This document shows positions 61,248 to 64,000 of a DNA stretch of 64,000 bases, one piece after another (the first letter of the stretch is position 1; the number at the start of each line of letters is the position of its first letter). Source of the stretch: Dactylosporangium fulvum (GTDB taxonomy: Bacteria; Actinomycetota; Actinomycetes; Mycobacteriales; Micromonosporaceae); contig NZ_CP073720.1 in NCBI RefSeq assembly GCF_025137375.1, positions 6,348,501-6,412,500 of the forward strand, given 5' to 3'. Under the pieces are notes generated by a model that saw nothing but the letters and a program-made list of their open reading frames with translations, had not been told where the DNA came from and made no database searches. The position numbers and the translations under genes are program-made.

Positions 61248-61510
61248 CGCGCTCTCCTTGCGTGCAGGGCCAGCCCGTCGCCGGCCCGTCACCAGCTACA
61301 CGAACGACCCGCCGCCGGATCGACAACGCGGGCGGGAAATTCACCCAGGCCTGTAGCCGAGCCTCGTTTGACCACTCGCCGCTGGCGGCCAGGCCCACGC
61401 CCGGCGGCTGGCGCAAATCGTGGTTCATCGGGCCGACAGCTACTACGGTGGCCGGCGTGGCGGCGCGAGTGTGCCGGGCAGGTGCTCGAGGGCAGGCCGG
61501 TGGCCTGCCC

Positions 61511-61759
61511 TCACGGAGAGCCGGGCGGGTGACCGGCCCGGGATCGTACTGTGAACAGGTCTCCGGGCTGACACTCGAGCGCTTCGCAGAGCGCCGTGAG
61601 TGTGCTGAAGCGGATTGCTCGTGCACGGCCGTTCTTGAGAACGGACAGGTTCGCCAGGGTCAGGCCGATACGGTCGGCGAGTTCCGTCAGCGTCAGGTCG
61701 CGCTCGACAAGCAGCCGGTCCAGGTGGACCTCGACACGGTGGTCATCTTCGGGCGGCAT
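61511..61759 (-). CDS. Small XRE-type transcriptional regulator (YozG-like)
   Basis: An 82-residue Cro/CI-type helix-turn-helix protein: ERDLTLTELADRIGLTLANLSVLKNGRARAIRFSTLTALCEALECQPGDLF. It follows the DUF2975 gene in TGATG overlap. The pair is a common module; the regulator probably binds the ATCGAT-rich palindrome upstream. Confidence 0.9.
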   Translation of the reverse strand: MPPEDDHRVEVHLDRLLVERDLTLTELADRIGLTLANLSVLKNGRARAIRFSTLTALCEALECQPGDLFTVRSRAGHPPGSP

Positions 61760-62364
61760 CAGATCACTGTGTCCAGTTCGGCGCGCAGTGCGCGACCCCG
61801 GTTGACGACCTCGGCGAAGGCCATGAAGCCGACGCCGACAAGGATCCAGAGCCCGATCCGTGCCAGATCAATGTCAACATGGGTTTGTGCTTGCCAGATG
61901 TACGGAACCTGGTCTTCCGGGATCGATGCGGTGAGCTGGGATCGGGCGAAGAATTCGACGAACTGCGCGGCGACGCCGCCGACCAGCCCAACGCCGGCAA
62001 GCAGGCGTAGCCGGCGGATGACCGCGGTGTCGAACGGGCCTCCCCGGCGAGCCCGGTGAACCACCGTGAGCAGCAGTGCCAGCAGTGTCACGATCACGAC
62101 GAAGGTGGGAAACGACACGAGCGAATGAGCGACGAGCTGCCATCCGGTCGGTCCGGGTACCACTACCTGCACCGTTACGCCGCCAATCTCGGTTGCCAGA
62201 CCTGGCGTGGTGGCGACCGGCATTGCAAATTCGATGGATCTGGTAGTGACCAACGCGACTGCGTTGACGACGCCGATCGCCGCCATGACAACGAGCCCAC
62301 CGACGATGGCCAGCTGCAGCATGCCGAGCCAGGTCGGTCTCCACGGCACGCCCGAGATCCGCAT
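61759..62364 (-). CDS. DUF2975 membrane protein
   Basis: A 201-residue protein with four membrane helices (LQLAIVGGLVVMAAIGVV; FPTFVVIVTLLALLLTVV; LLAGVGLVGGVAAQFVEFF; IGLWILVGVGFMAFAEVV). The arrangement, RARRGGPFD loop and downstream XRE partner identify DUF2975. Function unknown. GGAG lies 11 bases before the ATG and a second GAAGG closer. Confidence 0.88.
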   Translation of the reverse strand: MRISGVPWRPTWLGMLQLAIVGGLVVMAAIGVVNAVALVTTRSIEFAMPVATTPGLATEIGGVTVQVVVPGPTGWQLVAHSLVSFPTFVVIVTLLALLLTVVHRARRGGPFDTAVIRRLRLLAGVGLVGGVAAQFVEFFARSQLTASIPEDQVPYIWQAQTHVDIDLARIGLWILVGVGFMAFAEVVNRGRALRAELDTVI

Positions 62365-62374
62365 AGCGCCTTCT

Positions 62375-62410
62375 CCTTATCGATTAACGATGCATCGATA
62401 ATCGATAAGG
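62375..62410. promoter_or_regulatory. ATCGAT-rich palindromic operator
   Basis: Perfect arms CCTTATCGATT (62375-62385) and AATCGATAAGG (62400-62410) flank a centre that contains CGATGCATCG, itself a palindrome. It starts 11 bases before the DUF2975 ATG and is a strong candidate for XRE autoregulation. Its AT content contrasts with the surroundings. Confidence 0.7.
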
Positions 62411-62507
62411 AGGAGGTCGACTGTCAAGCCCCTCGTAGGGTGGGCCGATCACTTCAGCTATGCGGGAAGAAGCGATCATCGATGGACGGTAGCCGCGCTG
62501 CGAACGC

Positions 62508-62645
62508 ATGACCGGCCCACCCGTCTGGCAAGTCACCGAACTGGCCGCGCAGGTGTTCGCGCGGGTCGGGGTGTGGCAGCAGGTCACCGCGGCGCGGGCC
62601 GCCCAGGTGGCCGACCGGGCCCGGCGCGGTGTCGTGCTGGTTGAT
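62508..62645 (+). pseudogene. Possible truncated gene start
   Basis: From ATG 62508 about 45 codons look coding (MTGPPVWQVTELAAQVFARV, then GVWQQVTAARAAQVADRARR) before the frame runs into the reverse complement of the next gene. No family is recognised. It might be the start of a gene cut by insertion of its right-hand neighbour. Confidence 0.3.
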
Positions 62646-62649
62646 GGAT

Positions 62650-63474
62650 TCACGCCGGATCGATCCGCAACAGTACGCTCGTCACGCTGGTTGCCGGCTC
62701 GGGCGTCGTCGCGAAGCGCGCATACAGGTTGATGCGGGCCGGCGCGCCGGGGACCCGCAGCTCGTAACCGAGCGTGTGCGACGCGAGCGGTCCGGTGCGT
62801 GGCAGCACGGTTGCCGGCCCGAACGTCTCGTCGAGCTCGCGCCGTGTCAGCGTGCCGGCCGGGAATCGTAGCTCGACGCTCGCGCGCGAAAGCTCGCCGG
62901 CCGTGACCAGGCATTCGCTCGCACCCGACGGCGGTGGGGTCGTCGGGATGCCGAGCGCGCTGTGGATCTCGGCCTCGCTGCCGGTCACCACCGCGCACAG
63001 GCGTTCGCCTGCCGTGCGTAGCGCGCCGGCAACGGACGGCCGATCGGGCGTGTGCTTCAGGATCGGCGCGAGGTCGGCGCGCAGGCGCGCGAACTCGGGG
63101 TGATTCGGCTCCACGCCCTGCGTGTAGATCGCGAGCCCCTCGCTCGCGTGTCGCGCCGCGTCGGCGAACCGCTGCTGCGCGTGGAGCAGCTTCGCGTAGA
63201 ACAGCTTGTGCGTGCCCAGGATCACCGGTCGAGCCGGCGTGACCTGGGCTTCCGCCTCGATCGCCTGGACGATCCGTTGCTCGCTGCGCTGCTCGTCGCC
63301 GAGATCCAGCCACAGCGACGATACGGACGCGTAGATGTCGGCGCGCACCTTCGTGTCGGCGAGCATCGCGTCCGCGGCCGTAACGAGCTCGAGTGCGCGC
63401 ACGCGATCCTTTTTCACGCGCAGCTGGATCCGAGCTTCGGTGACCAACGTCTCGACGGTTGCTCGTTCACTCAT
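62650..63474 (-). CDS. Hypothetical protein with TPR-like N-terminal half
   Basis: A 274-residue protein. Residues 5-130 look like helical TPR repeats (RALELVTAADAMLADTKVRA; FADAARHASEGLAIYTQGVEP); residues 155-200 include ERLCAVVTGSEAEIHSALGI; the end is a beta-rich domain (LGYELRVPGAPARINLYARF). It uses codons such as GTA, TCG and GCG more evenly than the neighbours and may be foreign. I do not recognise the family. Start ATG 63474 preferred over GTG 63486. Confidence 0.6.
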   Translation of the reverse strand: MSERATVETLVTEARIQLRVKKDRVRALELVTAADAMLADTKVRADIYASVSSLWLDLGDEQRSEQRIVQAIEAEAQVTPARPVILGTHKLFYAKLLHAQQRFADAARHASEGLAIYTQGVEPNHPEFARLRADLAPILKHTPDRPSVAGALRTAGERLCAVVTGSEAEIHSALGIPTTPPPSGASECLVTAGELSRASVELRFPAGTLTRRELDETFGPATVLPRTGPLASHTLGYELRVPGAPARINLYARFATTPEPATSVTSVLLRIDPA

Positions 63475-63558
63475 CGTCGGCCCCACGTCTCCTGGTCGGT
63501 GAACGGAACGTCCTTGCCGGGCCGCGCGGGGCTGCTCGATGCCGCTGGCCGGCGTGGT

Positions 63559-63678
63559 TCAGTCGGCTCCACCGAGTCCCGCCAGCCACTTGAGCACCAG
63601 CCAGGAGATGCCCCCGCAGCAGAGGACGACAGTAGACGTACGACCGTGCGCCCGGTGGGCTCGGTAGCCTCGGCGCAC
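63559..63678 (-). CDS. Possible small membrane peptide
   Basis: A GTG-started frame of 39 codons ends in STVVLCCGGISWLVLKWLAG, a hydrophobic helix. There is no ribosome-binding site or homology that I recognise. It may be chance. Confidence 0.2.
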   Translation of the reverse strand: MRRGYRAHRAHGRTSTVVLCCGGISWLVLKWLAGLGGAD

Positions 63679-63781
63679 CAGGGAGATCCGCGGCGACGGA
63701 ATACTGCCGCTGCTAGCGTTACGTTCGGCGGCCGGGCCGGGCGGTGCCCGAGCGGGGGAGCCGCCGAGGTGACCGGGAAAA

Positions 63782-64000
63782 GTGAGGCCGAGCTTGGATC
63801 CGCGACGCGCGGTGCAGCGCACCGACACGGTGCTTGCCGACCCGCGACTCAAGGATGTCGACCGGGCGCGGGCCAAGGCCGTCGTCCGGGTCCAGCTGGA
63901 GCGGGTCCGCCGCGGTGAGCTGCCGCCGCAGGACGTGGTCCCGGCCGTGCTCGAGGCGCTCCACCGGGCCGGGATGCGGCCCGTCCTCAACGCCACCGGC
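63782..64000 (+). CDS. selA: L-seryl-tRNA(Sec) selenium transferase SelA, N-terminal part
   Basis: 73 codons run off the right edge. The sequence RRAVQRTDTVLADPRL, then the helical KAVVRVQLERVRRGELPP, and MRPVLNATG is the start of SelA, in which NATG precedes the pyridoxal-phosphate domain. SelA converts Ser-tRNA(Sec) into Sec-tRNA(Sec) using selenophosphate. Its substrate tRNA is encoded upstream in this window. GTG at 63782 is used; the context GAGGTGACCGGGAAAA offers a weak ribosome-binding site. Confidence 0.85.
   Translation, partial: MRPSLDPRRAVQRTDTVLADPRLKDVDRARAKAVVRVQLERVRRGELPPQDVVPAVLEALHRAGMRPVLNATG

Noticed and set aside
62384..63313. Minus-strand frame of 309 codons overlapping the hypothetical at 62650
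   Set aside because: Out of frame with the more protein-like TPR sequence and very rich in Arg/Ala.
58640..63781. Direct repeat of the tRNA-Sec 3' end as the right attachment site
   Set aside because: Reading through the sequence before selA, I could not find a convincing copy of the T-arm/acceptor sequence, so the right border stays undefined.

Overview
The window is very GC-rich, densely coded DNA from a filamentous actinobacterium. The giant BTAD/AfsR-type regulators, many leaderless promoters of the TANNNT type, SCO4848- and SCO5389-family proteins, an actinomycete-type gas-vesicle cluster and an ECF42 sigma factor all point that way. The overall flavour suggests Micromonosporaceae, but this is inferred from gene content and no species can be named. 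About 65 protein genes, one tRNA and several decayed genes are visible. Both ends cut genes: mrpA on the left and selA on the right.

Layout. 0-7 kb: start of a Mrp Na+/H+ antiporter, an aromatic hydroxylase (MhpA-like), an AfsR-like regulator and an NAD-epimerase. 7-13.6 kb: a tightly overlapping seven-gene operon on the minus strand with a sulfonate-type ABC importer (binding lipoprotein, ATPase, permease) and two copies of a flavoprotein/ferredoxin pair. It is preceded by a leaderless 27-codon leader peptide with a Cys-Gly-Cys motif and a hairpin on its stop codon, a probable cysteine-responsive attenuator. 14-16 kb: a DUF4118/GAF histidine kinase. 16-21.5 kb: a ten-gene gas-vesicle operon (order Y-Z-A-F-G-O-J-L-S-K). 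21.8-23.9 kb: an SpoIIE phosphatase, a STAS protein and an anti-sigma-type ATPase, a partner-switching module next to the gvp cluster.

23.9-33.8 kb: RecD2 helicase, a LigD-like phosphoesterase-polymerase, DUF2267, a universal stress protein and NAD+ DNA ligase, with a repeat-rich gene-poor stretch (29.5-30.5 kb), then a LacI regulator. 33.8-43.6 kb: PucR regulator/FAD dehydrogenase, cation exchanger, YgiD-type dioxygenase, CHASE3-type histidine kinase, the SCO5389/ParA-like pair and a two-gene ribbon-helix-helix module. 43.6-58.5 kb: acylphosphatase, hotdog protein, GGDEF-EAL protein, a divergent sugar-acid dehydratase/dehydrogenase pair, a fused double ABC exporter and a second large BTAD regulator, interspersed with three gene remnants (LuxR C-terminus, SMP-30 lactonase, GNAT acetyltransferase).

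58.5-64 kb: a selenocysteine tRNA and the start of selA, separated by about 5 kb of accessory genes (ECF42 sigma operon, DUF2975/XRE pair, hypotheticals) that begin with a dead tyrosine integrase abutting the tRNA. This looks like an old integration at the tRNA-Sec locus.

The most promising system is the 7-13.6 kb operon: transporter plus duplicated AprA/AprB-like redox pairs, without a recognisable SsuD or TauD desulfonating enzyme, under apparent cysteine-peptide control.
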